Origin: Chromatiales bacterium
GTDB taxonomy: Bacteria > Pseudomonadota > Gammaproteobacteria > UBA6429 > Thiohalophilaceae
Assembly: GCA_027001895.1 (NCBI GenBank)
Contig: JALTLP010000310.1
Span: 1-10,889, forward strand
DNA length: 10,889 nt
Direction of reading: 5' to 3'
A model generated the notes under the pieces. The model was not told the origin of the DNA. It saw only the letters and a list, made by a program, of their open reading frames with translations, and did no database searches. Made by a program: the position numbers and the translations under genes. Positions 5,964 through 10,889 of this stretch are shown in pieces (position 1 is the stretch's first letter; each line of letters begins with the position of its first letter).

Positions 5964-6923
5964 ATGGCCCACAATAAAGGTTTTACATTAATTGAATTAA
6001 TTAGCAGTCTGGCGGTTGTGGCAATACTCAGTAGCATGGTAATGACATTTTCCAGTGCATTTTTGCAGGATAACCGCATGTCATTAGCAAATAATGATCT
6101 AGTTGGTACTATTAGCCTGGCGCGTAGCGCAGCAGTATCTCGAAGCAGCGATGTAACGGTGTGCGCGAGCGACGATGGCGCGACATGCACGGGAACAGCC
6201 TGGGAGTTGGGCTGGATTGTTTTTACTGACGGCGATACGATTGGTACGGTCGATGGAACGGATCAGATATTAAAAGTAAATAGCCAGGTTGGCATTGATA
6301 TTTCAGTTACTGCCGGCAGCAGCTTTGTCAGTTTTAAACCACAGGGTTCTATTGCGAATGTTTGCGTAGACTGTTTTGATAAAACATTTAAACAAAAACT
6401 GGATCAGATTTTTGTAGCCGCACTCAATAATTTATCTCCAGTTTCATCTGCAATGGCAAGCTCTTCAGGTTCATCAGGCAGCAGTGGTTCTTCTGGCAAT
6501 AGCGGTTCATCAGGTGGTTCTGGTAGCTCAGGCTCAAATAAACCATCAATTAGCTGTAATGCGCCTCAGTCACAGGCGAAAAGCGGTGGATCGGGTTCAT
6601 CAGGTAGCTCAGGTTCGTCAACAGCTAGTTTAAATTTGCAGCAGTATGGTGATTATGCAATGTCGGTTCTGGAACAGTTATCACCCATTAGCTCTGCACA
6701 TGCAAGTGATTCGGGTTCATCAGGTAGCTCTGGTGGTTCAGGTGGTTCTGGCTCTTCAGGCAGTGGTGCACCGTCAGCAACCTGTGATTTTGGTGCAGGA
6801 CAAACTGCTTTACCTAAGTCTTCGTTTGTAATTTGCGACAGCATGCGTAATGGTGAAAAGGGTAATTTAATCTCTATCTCTACAGTAGGTCGTATTACCA
6901 GAACGAAAGTTTTTTGTGACTAG
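5964..6923 (+). CDS. FimT/GspH-type pseudopilin with Ser/Gly-rich insertions (paralogue 2)
   Basis: The 319-residue product starts MAHNKG/FTLIELISSLAVVAILSS, with a prepilin leader cut after Gly6, Glu at mature position 5 and a hydrophobic N-terminal helix. It is an obvious paralogue of the protein encoded at 4409-5536: both have SAFLQDNR, ANNDL, WELGW-VFTD, VGIDIS and the end ICDS-RNGEKG-LIS. The first four cysteines (67, 75, 134, 137) are at the same residue numbers. The last four (198, 274, 291, 318) keep the same motifs, and the last two gaps (17 and 27 residues) are identical. The Ser/Gly tracts (about 167-192, 208-219 and 247-268) are shorter and purer Ser-Gly. Helical stretches ending LSPVSSAMA and LSPISSAHA precede tracts. 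It is likely a minor pseudopilin. The extracytoplasmic, Ser-rich loops could be flexible spacers or glycosylated. AGGAGA (5951-5956) precedes ATG 5964, and a strong terminator ends the gene. Confidence 0.88.
   Translation: MAHNKGFTLIELISSLAVVAILSSMVMTFSSAFLQDNRMSLANNDLVGTISLARSAAVSRSSDVTVCASDDGATCTGTAWELGWIVFTDGDTIGTVDGTDQILKVNSQVGIDISVTAGSSFVSFKPQGSIANVCVDCFDKTFKQKLDQIFVAALNNLSPVSSAMASSSGSSGSSGSSGNSGSSGGSGSSGSNKPSISCNAPQSQAKSGGSGSSGSSGSSTASLNLQQYGDYAMSVLEQLSPISSAHASDSGSSGSSGGSGGSGSSGSGAPSATCDFGAGQTALPKSSFVICDSMRNGEKGNLISISTVGRITRTKVFCD
6591..6730 (+). repeat. 20-bp exact direct repeat, 120 bp apart, inside the second pseudopilin
   Basis: The same 20 bases occur at 6591-6610 and 6711-6730, beginning TCGGGTTCAT. 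They encode part of two Ser/Gly tracts. The period is 120 bp, a multiple of three, so recombination between copies would delete or add 40 residues in frame, including one LSPISSAHA segment but no cysteine. Confidence 0.85.
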
Positions 6924-6955
6924 ATTTTTGTAACTAGAACAGAAAAGCAGTAGTG

Positions 6956-6984
6956 AAAAAGGCCTGGTTTCCAGGCCTTTTTTT
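6956..6984 (+). terminator. Strong, probably bidirectional terminator
   Basis: A perfect 12-bp stem, with arms AAAAAGGCCTGG (6956-6967) and CCAGGCCTTTTT (6971-6982), has a TTT loop and ends in a T-run. It lies 33 bases after the second pseudopilin and 16 bases from the end of the convergent minus-strand gene. The A-run on the left would give a T-run on the other strand, so it can serve both. Confidence 0.93.
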
Positions 6985-6999
6985 ATGCATGGCAGGAAA

Positions 7000-7728
7000 T
7001 TAGTTTTTTAAACTATCTATATGTAATAACATCGAAGTAAATATAAAACCGAGTCCTATCATCTCGGTCATTTCTTCAACTGCTCGTGAAAAATGTTCAA
7101 GAAAAACCAGCTTGACGCCCGTGGAAGCAATGATTGCTTCATAATAGCTGTCTACGCCGTCGATATAATCCAGTATAACTGCAAATACAAAACAACCCAG
7201 ACCGGCAATAAACAATATTCTGGCCAGACGGTTATTAAATTCAGTTTTTATAATATAAAGCATAAGTAAGCCGAGTGAACCAAACAGTGGCAAAAAAAGT
7301 AATTGCCAGTAATAGCTTTCGAAGCTGTTTACAAGCGTTGAGGACAGGCTAGCTTTGTCTGCAGTGTTGGCGCTGGCGGCCCATACGGTTGCTACACGTT
7401 CATGGAACTGAGAGGTATCGTCAATACTCATGTAAATAAAAAACAGGGCAATCAGCAGCCAACTGGTAATTTTAAATTTATTGCCACCGGCATAATAGTG
7501 CTCGACAATTAAAAGTGCAGCAAAGCCTGTTAATAAGGCAATAAAGCTTGAATACCAGGTTGGAATGTTTGCTTCAAGGGTAATATCAAACAATACTCTC
7601 AGTTTTTTTGCAATTTCATACTGAAAAAAATAACCAAGTGAGTCAAAAAAGAATAAAAACACAGGTATGGCGATAACAAGTGATAAAACATTTTTTACCG
7701 GTATATTGTAATCGAGATGTAAGCGCAT
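7000..7728 (-). CDS. Six-helix integral membrane protein, unknown function
   Basis: The 242-residue product has about six hydrophobic segments, near residues 13-33, 57-76, 86-104, 142-163, 169-189 and 218-236. The third helix ends in SIDDTSQFHERV, an acidic pair followed by His-Glu. Further acidic residues lie at membrane borders (DYIDGVDSYYE, EMTEMIG). These could bind a metal or protons, but that is inference. I do not recognise a named family, although uncharacterised bacterial membrane proteins with a similar WYSS helix and Asp/Glu...His-Glu motif exist. The start has no clear Shine-Dalgarno. It begins only 12 bases after the stop of the PepSY-type gene, so the two are probably one transcript. 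It ends beside the bidirectional terminator. Confidence 0.72.
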   Translation of the reverse strand: MRLHLDYNIPVKNVLSLVIAIPVFLFFFDSLGYFFQYEIAKKLRVLFDITLEANIPTWYSSFIALLTGFAALLIVEHYYAGGNKFKITSWLLIALFFIYMSIDDTSQFHERVATVWAASANTADKASLSSTLVNSFESYYWQLLFLPLFGSLGLLMLYIIKTEFNNRLARILFIAGLGCFVFAVILDYIDGVDSYYEAIIASTGVKLVFLEHFSRAVEEMTEMIGLGFIFTSMLLHIDSLKN

Positions 7729-7740
7729 TTTTAAAGTCTG

Positions 7741-8280
7741 TTATAAGTTAATTAATATCAGATAAAAAACACAGCCTGTAAAAAACACAAGCAGTGTTTT
7801 GCCGCGCAGTGCATCACTTGTCAGACCAAGCCATAAACCGCTTAAAAGTACAAAAATTAAACCAAAGGCAAATAATTTCTGATAAAGTTTATACAAAGGC
7901 GGGCCATTGCCTTTATGGAATGCCATCAGTTTTTTCTGCAAATCGGGTGTGTATTGGTAGATATTTAAATTATCGCCTTCAATCTTGAAAGAATAGTAAA
8001 TATCATAGGTTGGTCGGGTATAGAGGCTTTTCTTTTTTATTTTTAGATGATCAAAGTCAGGGTTGCCACCAATTTTTGCCAGCAATTTTGCAACATCCTG
8101 CTTGATGGTAACCGAATTAAAGTTAAGCGTATCTTTGCTGGTACTAAATATTTTTTCCTTGTATGTTTCTGCCTTTATATCCAGCAGTTCCATGACGCCG
8201 GTAATGGCCATAATAAAAATAAAGGGGACTAAAAATGCAGCAACATACAGATGTAGTTTTATTAATGTACTTCTTTGCAC
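7741..8280 (-). CDS. PepSY-associated membrane protein (PepSY_TM-like, short)
   Basis: The product has 179 residues and starts with GTG at 8280, behind a weak AAGAG. Residues 6-32 (KLHLYVAAFLVPFIFIMAIT then GVMEL) are the typical first helix of PepSY-associated membrane proteins. A periplasmic part of about 100 residues follows, then FHKGNGPPLYKLYQKLF (about 120-137), and the last helices include LIFVLLSGLWLGL. PepSY_TM proteins usually have four helices and longer PepSY repeats, so this is a reduced form. Members are often linked to iron uptake or electron transfer at the membrane, but no iron gene is nearby here. It probably forms a transcript with the six-helix protein at 7728-7000 and perhaps with the oxidoreductase gene 44 bases upstream. 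Confidence 0.78.
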   Translation of the reverse strand: MQRSTLIKLHLYVAAFLVPFIFIMAITGVMELLDIKAETYKEKIFSTSKDTLNFNSVTIKQDVAKLLAKIGGNPDFDHLKIKKKSLYTRPTYDIYYSFKIEGDNLNIYQYTPDLQKKLMAFHKGNGPPLYKLYQKLFAFGLIFVLLSGLWLGLTSDALRGKTLLVFFTGCVFYLILINL

Positions 8281-8314
8281 GACTCAACTCTTTTTATTAT
8301 TTATTTAAATGACT

Positions 8315-8334
8315 TTAGTATAGCTTAGTATAGC
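8315..8334 (-). repeat. Perfect 10-bp tandem repeat with duplicated TATACT
   Basis: TTAGTATAGC occurs twice head to tail (8315-8324, 8325-8334). On the minus strand each unit contains TATACT, a good -10-like hexamer. The repeat covers the stop codon of the oxidoreductase gene and lies about 35 bases before the PepSY gene start. It could be a promoter for that gene, but no good -35 box is seen at the right spacing. Confidence 0.6.
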
Positions 8335-9245
8335 CTATTCGAGTAAATACGGAAAAATTCTGCGATAGAAGGATAAGTTAACTGGATATTAAGGGTGTTG
8401 AGTAATTTTGTATTATCAATCAGCCTCGATTCTTTCAGATAAGATAACATTCCTTTGGATAATTGTTGTTCAGCCTGTTGCCAGTTTATTTCAGGTGGTA
8501 ACGGCAACTTCAGGAATCTGGCAACCTGTATAAAATAGTCTGTCATGTTGATATTGTCGCCGTCTGAGACATTATAAACTTCACCGCTGTTTGACTGTAA
8601 CATGGCTGCAATACATATCTTTGCCAGGTCGTCCTGATGTATGCGGTTGGTTATGGGGGCCAGTTCTGACCGAAGCATCGGAATTTGCTCTTTTAGTCGC
8701 CGGACAGGTAATCGAGATTCACCATAAATACCCGAAACACGCAGAATGACATATTCAATCCTGTTTTTAGTTGCAAAACGTTGCAGGTTTAGCTCTGCAT
8801 CAAGTCGGCGTTTAGCGCGATCTGCTTGTGGTTTGACCGGTGTTTGTTCGGTTACCGTTCGTCCCTGCTGGTCACCATAGACGCCGGTGGTGCTTATATA
8901 AACGATTCGTTTGGGGAGTTGCGTTTTTTCTAAACCAGCAAGCCAGTGACGCATACGGCTGTCCTCAGTTCCAGTGGAAGGAGGCGGGGCCAGGTAAAAG
9001 ACGCAGTGATTGTTAAATACTGTACTATCAATTGTGGAAGGATTATCAAGATCAAGCTGCTTGTGGCCGATACCATTTACTGTATGGTGTGTTTCTGTTG
9101 TTTCAGCAGATTGCTGGCGATTAAAAGCGGTAATTGTCAGCTTATTTGCGGGATAGCTGGATTGCAGTTGGTGGGCGATGCGCCTGCCAATATCGCCATA
9201 ACCGATAATAGACACATGGATTGCGGGTTTTTGTATTGTCTTCAT
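8325..9245 (-). CDS. SDR-family NAD(P)-dependent oxidoreductase (YeeZ-like)
   Basis: The 306-residue product has a Rossmann-fold nucleotide site at its N-terminus (VSIIGYGDIGRRIA, with GxGxxG at 15-20) and the extended-SDR segments VFYLAPPP (82-89), YISTTGVYGD (116-125), VILRVSGIYG and NRIHQDDLA. The usual catalytic Tyr-x-x-x-Lys is not visible after STTGVYG; the region reads DRAKRRLDAE, as in YeeZ-type proteins, which are of unclear activity. It may bind NAD(P) without classic epimerase chemistry. ATG 9245 is divergent from the reductase gene at 9287, with 41 bases between the two starts, and I see no convincing Shine-Dalgarno. It could head a minus-strand transcript with the two membrane-protein genes downstream. 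The substrate is unknown. Confidence 0.85.
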   Translation of the reverse strand: MKTIQKPAIHVSIIGYGDIGRRIAHQLQSSYPANKLTITAFNRQQSAETTETHHTVNGIGHKQLDLDNPSTIDSTVFNNHCVFYLAPPPSTGTEDSRMRHWLAGLEKTQLPKRIVYISTTGVYGDQQGRTVTEQTPVKPQADRAKRRLDAELNLQRFATKNRIEYVILRVSGIYGESRLPVRRLKEQIPMLRSELAPITNRIHQDDLAKICIAAMLQSNSGEVYNVSDGDNINMTDYFIQVARFLKLPLPPEINWQQAEQQLSKGMLSYLKESRLIDNTKLLNTLNIQLTYPSIAEFFRIYSNRLY

Positions 9246-9286
9246 AAGGTATAATGCCGCAGCTTTTTACTAAAGATGAATAGTTT
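9246..9286. promoter_or_regulatory. Short divergent promoter region
   Basis: TATAAT (9250-9255) reads towards the reductase gene and would start transcription near 9262. No strong -35 box is present; the best is T-rich sequence around 9228-9233, inside the divergent gene. The promoter of the minus-strand gene cannot be placed, and it must overlap this one or lie inside the reductase gene. Confidence 0.5.
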
Positions 9287-10297
9287 ATGACAAATCGCGT
9301 CAAAATCGAAACAACTGGCCACGAATTTACGGTTAATAGCGACGAATCTGTTTTGGATGCGGCTATTCGCCAGGGCATACACCTCCCCTATGGCTGCCGA
9401 AATGGCAAATGTGGTAAATGTAAGGGTAAGGTTGTGCAAGGTGAAGTGAAGTATGACGAAGAACTTGCTGCGTTGTCCGAAGCAGACAAGGCAATTGGCA
9501 TGGCGTTGTTTTGTCAGGCAAAGCCACTAACCGATTTAGTTATTGAATCACGCGAGGCAGAAACAGCCAGGGATATACCGGTTGTGAAGTTACCCTGTCG
9601 GCTAGAAGTGCTGGAAAAATTAAATCACGACGTGATGTATTTAAAATTAAAATTGCCCGAAACAGAGCGCATGCAATTTTTAGCCGGGCAGTATATCGAC
9701 TTTTTATTACCCGATGGCAAGCACCGCAGCTTTTCCATTGCCAATGCACCGCATAATGACGATTGCATCGAATTGCATATTCGTCATATTGCAGATGGAA
9801 AATTTACTACCGGTGTTTTTGCTAATATGAAAGTTAAACAAATGTTTCGTATCGAAGGACCACACGGCAACTTTTATATTCGTGAAAAATCAAACAAACC
9901 GATGATCTTTATGGCCGGTGGCACCGGCTTTGCGCCGATTAAAGGCATGGTCGAACATGCGCTTAATGCAAAAATGGAGCGACCAATCCATATTTACTGG
10001 GGTGCACGTGCACTCGAAGATTTATATATGGATAGCGAGGCACAAAAATTTACCAAACTGAATCCTCTAATAAAATACACGCCTGTATTGTCAAACCCAA
10101 AAGACGAAGACAACTGGCAGGGTCGAACGGGTTATGTGCATGAAGCAATTTTACAAGACTACCCCGACCTTTCTAACTACGAAGTCTATGGCGCTGGCCC
10201 ACCGGCGATGGTCTATGCCGCAGAAGATGCCTTTGCAGCGGCAGGGTTAGAAAAAGAAAATTATATTTCCGATGCATTCGAGTTTAATAAAGATTAA
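9287..10297 (+). CDS. Ferredoxin-FAD-NAD(P) reductase, CDP-6-deoxy-glucoseen-reductase/Fre type
   Basis: The 336-residue product is a three-domain electron carrier. Residues 1-90 form a plant-type [2Fe-2S] ferredoxin with Cys37, Cys42, Cys45 and Cys76 (CRNGKCGKC ... C). An FAD-binding barrel follows, with RSFSIAN at 147-153, then the NAD(P)-binding domain with MAGGTGFAPIKGM (209-221) and YGAGPPAMV (301-309). It passes electrons from NAD(P)H through flavin to the iron-sulfur centre. Databases often name such proteins CDP-6-deoxy-delta-3,4-glucoseen reductase (AscD), but no dideoxysugar genes are present here, so the partner is unknown. The back half resembles Fre, encoded next to ubiD in E. 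coli, and flavin reduction could support UbiX/UbiD. The ribosome site is weak. ATG 9287 gives the normal ferredoxin N-terminus. Confidence 0.93.
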   Translation: MTNRVKIETTGHEFTVNSDESVLDAAIRQGIHLPYGCRNGKCGKCKGKVVQGEVKYDEELAALSEADKAIGMALFCQAKPLTDLVIESREAETARDIPVVKLPCRLEVLEKLNHDVMYLKLKLPETERMQFLAGQYIDFLLPDGKHRSFSIANAPHNDDCIELHIRHIADGKFTTGVFANMKVKQMFRIEGPHGNFYIREKSNKPMIFMAGGTGFAPIKGMVEHALNAKMERPIHIYWGARALEDLYMDSEAQKFTKLNPLIKYTPVLSNPKDEDNWQGRTGYVHEAILQDYPDLSNYEVYGAGPPAMVYAAEDAFAAAGLEKENYISDAFEFNKD

Positions 10298-10370
10298 GTC
10301 TTAGTAAAAGTAACTAGGGTTAGTAAGATATATTTATTGTAGGCTTGGGAAAAGGGACATTCCCCTTTAA

Positions 10371-10513
10371 GTTGCCATGACGTTGTCAATGTTAAAGCGC
10401 AAGTGACACCGAAGGGCGAGTGCAGGACGCACGAGCTTTTGCGATCAGGCCATGGAAGGCCTGTCGCAAAATGTCCTGAGCATTAACTATTGCAACGGAA
10501 TATGTATGGCAAC
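10371..10513. repeat. Long imperfect palindromic element, MITE- or REP-like
   Basis: The ends are exact inverted copies: GTTGCCAT (10371-10378) and ATGGCAAC (10506-10513). Inside them, CGTTGTCAATGTTAA on the left matches the complement of TTAACTATTGCAACG on the right with small gaps, and TGCAGGAC on the left loosely matches the complement of the segment near 10473-10482. The centre is a strong hairpin, TTTTGCGATCAGGCC (10437-10451) against GGCCTGTCGCAAAA (10458-10471), with one bulged base. The left arm carries about 25 extra bases. Such a fold suggests a non-autonomous mobile or intergenic repeat, but one copy only is seen here. Confidence 0.65.
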
Positions 10514-10535
10514 TAAGGGGTGTGCTTTCTTTTGG

Positions 10536-10582
10536 GTACTTTTCTTTCGCACAAGCAAAGAAAAGTACCTCGCCTGCAGGCG
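10536..10582. repeat. Hairpin plus 12-bp palindrome, widespread intergenic repeat type
   Basis: GTACTTTTCTTT (10536-10547) pairs perfectly with AAAGAAAAGTAC (10557-10568) around a short loop, and is followed by the perfect palindrome CGCCTGCAGGCG (10571-10582). Sequences of this kind (GGGTGTGCTTTCTTTTGG...CTTTTCTTT...AAAGAAAAG) recur between genes in many proteobacterial genomes as far as I recall, and are often mistranslated as small ORFs. Its function is unknown. Confidence 0.65.
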
Positions 10583-10633
10583 CGAGAGCCTGCTTAAGAT
10601 AAAAGTCGCGCGGAAGCGCAAGCTGAAGAATTA

Positions 10634-10888
10634 TTAACCCGAATGATCCAGATGCGGTTTTTCTTCTTTTACCAGCAACCCACCACGACCGCTTATAAAG
10701 CTTAATAACTTGGCGTTTAAAAATCCAATACCAAACCGCAGTAAGCGGAAAAAATGGTTTGGATACTGTAATGTAAGCTTTAAATAGTAGTGACCAATTT
10801 GTGGGCGACGATAAAACGCAGTCAAAATTTCCTGATAGTGTTTGTCGAGTTCCTTCACACTGATACCTTCGGGTGACCAGACAAAGTT
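10634..10888 (-). CDS. C-terminal fragment of a probable B12-binding radical SAM protein (5' partial)
   Basis: The frame is open through the right edge of the window, so the GTG at 10858 is probably not the start. About 84 residues are visible and they end at 10634. Just inside the edge come NFVWSPEGIS and KELDKHYQEILTAFYRRP, then a basic and hydrophobic tail with YYLKLTLQYPNHFFRLLRFG. A segment of the type Asn-Phe...Glu-Leu...(Phe)Tyr-x-Arg-Pro followed by a Leu/Arg-rich tail is usual at the C-terminus of BchE/HpnJ-like cobalamin-binding radical SAM enzymes. The cobalamin domain and the CxxxCxxC cluster would lie outside the window, so neither activity nor substrate can be judged. Confidence 0.6.
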   Translation of the reverse strand, partial: NFVWSPEGISVKELDKHYQEILTAFYRRPQIGHYYLKLTLQYPNHFFRLLRFGIGFLNAKLLSFISGRGGLLVKEEKPHLDHSG

Positions 10889-10889
10889 C

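Larger units (their letters stand above)
10298..10633. other. Non-coding region with structured repeats
   Basis: This 336-base gap between the reductase and the partial minus-strand gene has no credible gene. A small imperfect hairpin (AAAGGG 10351-10356 / CCCTTT 10363-10368) may end the reductase transcript, without a T-run. The rest is the structured element described separately (10371-10582). Its base composition, with GC-rich blocks, differs from other intergenic regions in the window. Confidence 0.6.

Noticed and set aside
4901..6770. The Ser/Gly tracts as sequencing or assembly artefacts from slippage.
   Set aside because: Ser and Gly codons are mixed (TCA, TCT, AGC, TCG; GGT, GGC, GGG), the frame is preserved, and conserved cysteine motifs lie between the tracts in both paralogues.
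6450..6770. A CRISPR-like or tandem DNA repeat array in the second pseudopilin.
   Set aside because: Repeats are short, irregular and coding, with no constant spacer length; only the single 20-bp pair is exact.
4409..6923. The two pilin-like genes as major type IV pilins (PilA).
   Set aside because: The WELGW-VFTD and ICDS...LIS..GR segments belong to the FimT/GspH minor pseudopilin pattern, and the length and insertions do not fit a major pilin.
9287..10297. Naming the reductase ascD and inferring a dideoxysugar pathway.
   Set aside because: No sugar nucleotide genes are in the window, and the name is often attached by default to ferredoxin-flavin-NAD reductases of this build.
10452..10637. 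A 61-codon open frame on the plus strand with a Cys/Phe/Lys-rich product.
   Set aside because: It lies wholly inside the hairpin and palindrome element, its start falls within the central hairpin loop, and its peptide is the known kind of spurious translation of an intergenic repeat.

Overview
The window looks like a piece of a gammaproteobacterial chromosome that is AT-rich in its intergenic parts. The evidence is a UbiD very close to the E. coli enzyme along its whole length (ubiquinone pathway), a YgiM-type SH3 protein, a periplasmic alpha-carbonic anhydrase, FimT/GspH-type pseudopilins and a ferredoxin-fused Fre-type reductase. I cannot assign a genus from sequence alone. No phage, plasmid, CRISPR or transposase signature was seen.

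Layout. Bases 3-617 are the 3' part of an SH3/coiled-coil/TM protein whose N-terminus lies outside the window. Bases 868-1686 encode an unrecognised secreted protein with four cysteines, closed by a strong terminator (1709-1744). ubiD (1781-3256) and a secreted alpha-carbonic anhydrase (3338-4087) follow. Then come two large paralogous pseudopilins (4409-5536 and 5964-6923). Each has a normal FimT/GspH N-terminal part, then long Ser/Gly tracts that interrupt the C-terminal part of the fold, with eight positionally conserved cysteines. A strong terminator at 6956-6984 separates them from a minus-strand cluster: an SDR-type oxidoreductase (9245-8325), a small PepSY-type membrane protein (8280-7741) and an unrecognised six-helix membrane protein (7728-7000). 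Divergent from that cluster is a ferredoxin/flavin/NAD reductase (9287-10297). Bases 10371-10582 hold a structured, inverted-repeat-rich non-coding element. The window ends in the C-terminal tail of a minus-strand protein that resembles B12-binding radical SAM enzymes.

How the genes fit. UbiD and the Fre-like reductase form a plausible functional pair: in E. coli ubiD sits next to fre, and UbiD needs a prenylated flavin made from reduced FMN. Here about 6 kb of other genes lies between them. The most unusual part is the twin pseudopilins: an apparent tandem duplication, without other pilus genes nearby, in which the cysteine framework is fixed while the Ser/Gly tracts vary in length. The second copy has its own good promoter and a CRP-like palindrome upstream.
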